The notes beneath the pieces are model-generated. The model was not told where the DNA came from. It worked only from the letters and a program-made list of their open reading frames with translations, and ran no database searches. This document shows positions 5,966-6,499 of a DNA stretch of 6,499 bases, piece after piece. This DNA comes from Bacillota bacterium (GTDB lineage: Bacteria; Bacillota; Clostridia; Lachnospirales; Lachnospiraceae): positions 1-6,499 of the forward strand of contig JAEXGM010000101.1 of the NCBI GenBank assembly GCA_023450835.1, in the 5' to 3' direction. Made by a program: the position numbers and the translations under genes. Each line of letters starts with the position of its first letter. Within the stretch, counting starts at the first letter, position 1.

Positions 5966-6499
5966 TTACTGAACAAAATATAACATAATCTGCTGTTTTA
6001 TTGCCAGTGCGCATTCTGCCAATTCCTGAATCCGTAAATCATCCATGCGGGTAACAGGAGCAGAAATACTGATTGCATAACGTACATTTTTCCCAAAGTC
6101 CGGAAGGCTCACGGCAATGCATCTTATTCCCGGCTCATTCTCCTCATTATCAAGGGCATATCCCTTTTCCCGCGCCTCTCTTATGCCTTCCATAAACTCG
6201 GCAAAGTCGGTAATCGTATGAGCAGTTCTTTTAACAATCTTACTCCCGGCCCAGAATTCTTTGATTTCCTGATCTTCCATCTCTGCGATTATAGCCTTTC
6301 CCACTCCCGAACAGTAAAGGGGTATCCGGCTTCCAATACGTGACACCATCTGAACCGTATTGGAAAAGGATACTACCTTTTCAATGTAAACGGCCTCTGT
6401 CCCTTCCAGCTCAACTAAATGTACCGTTTCACCCGTCAATTCCATTAATTGCTTCAGAAAGGGGCGTATAATATGGACAATATCCGTTTTCTCTATAAT
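5966..6499 (-). CDS. IclR-family transcriptional regulator, N-terminus beyond window edge
   Basis: The frame is open from the right window edge to the TAA at 5966-5968, giving 177 residues. Family members are about 250 residues, so the N-terminal winged helix-turn-helix (about 70 residues) is missing; the internal ATG at 6445 is not the start. What remains is the GAF-like IclR effector domain. It begins IVHIIRPFLKQLMELTGETVHL, continues with AVYIEKV, then SRIGSRIPLYCSGVGKAIIAE, GYALDNEENEPGIRCIAVSLPD, and closes with YAISISAPVTRM before a C-terminal helix. IclR proteins sense small carboxylic acids or sugar-acid intermediates; KdgR of enterobacteria, which senses 2-keto-3-deoxygluconate, is a member. 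A uronate-derived ligand would suit the nearby uxaC but is inference. The gene is followed at once by the AraC-family gene. Confidence 0.93.
   Translation of the reverse strand: MIEKTDIVHIIRPFLKQLMELTGETVHLVELEGTEAVYIEKVVSFSNTVQMVSRIGSRIPLYCSGVGKAIIAEMEDQEIKEFWAGSKIVKRTAHTITDFAEFMEGIREAREKGYALDNEENEPGIRCIAVSLPDFGKNVRYAISISAPVTRMDDLRIQELAECALAIKQQIMLYFVQ

Noticed and set aside
5947..5976. Upstream TTG start for the AraC-family regulator adding ten residues
   Set aside because: It would begin inside the IclR-family gene without a suitable ribosome binding site, while ATG 5946 has AAAGGAG at ideal spacing.

Overview
The window looks like chromosomal DNA from a low-to-moderate-GC Firmicute, most likely a gut or plant-fibre-degrading Clostridia/Lachnospiraceae-type bacterium. 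This rests on purine-rich GGAGG-type ribosome binding sites, AT-rich intergenic DNA, and the protein mix of LacI, AraC and IclR regulators with uronate isomerase and Gfo/Idh/MocA oxidoreductases. GC content was judged by eye, not computed. No phage, transposase, CRISPR or RNA gene was recognised.

Left half, plus strand (1-2479): a LacI-family repressor cut by the left window edge is followed, after a 115-bp gap, by a complete uronate isomerase gene (uxaC). The gap holds a good sigma-A-like promoter (TTAACA-17-TTTAAT). A bulged stem-loop lies at or next to the predicted mRNA 5' end, just upstream of the uxaC ribosome binding site. UxaC makes the first step of D-glucuronate/D-galacturonate catabolism, so the LacI protein is a natural candidate for its local regulator.

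Right half, minus strand (6499-2548): an IclR-family regulator (N-terminus beyond the right edge) is followed 19 bp later by an AraC-family regulator, in operon arrangement. A 265-bp gap follows, holding a large coaxial inverted repeat with a T-tract (candidate terminator) and an extended -10 promoter. Next come two Gfo/Idh/MocA-family NAD(P)-dependent oxidoreductases. They are separated by 132 bp containing three abutting 34-35 bp tandem repeats. The two halves converge on a shared hairpin terminator at about 2492-2535.

Taken together, this looks like part of a uronic-acid (pectin or glucuronide) utilisation region: one isomerase, two sugar-type dehydrogenases of unknown substrate and three transcription factors of different families. 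The individual genes belong to known families and I see no strong sign of a wholly new system. The most unusual signals are non-coding: the tandem repeats between the oxidoreductase genes, the 80-bp coaxial palindrome after the AraC gene, and the uxaC leader hairpin.
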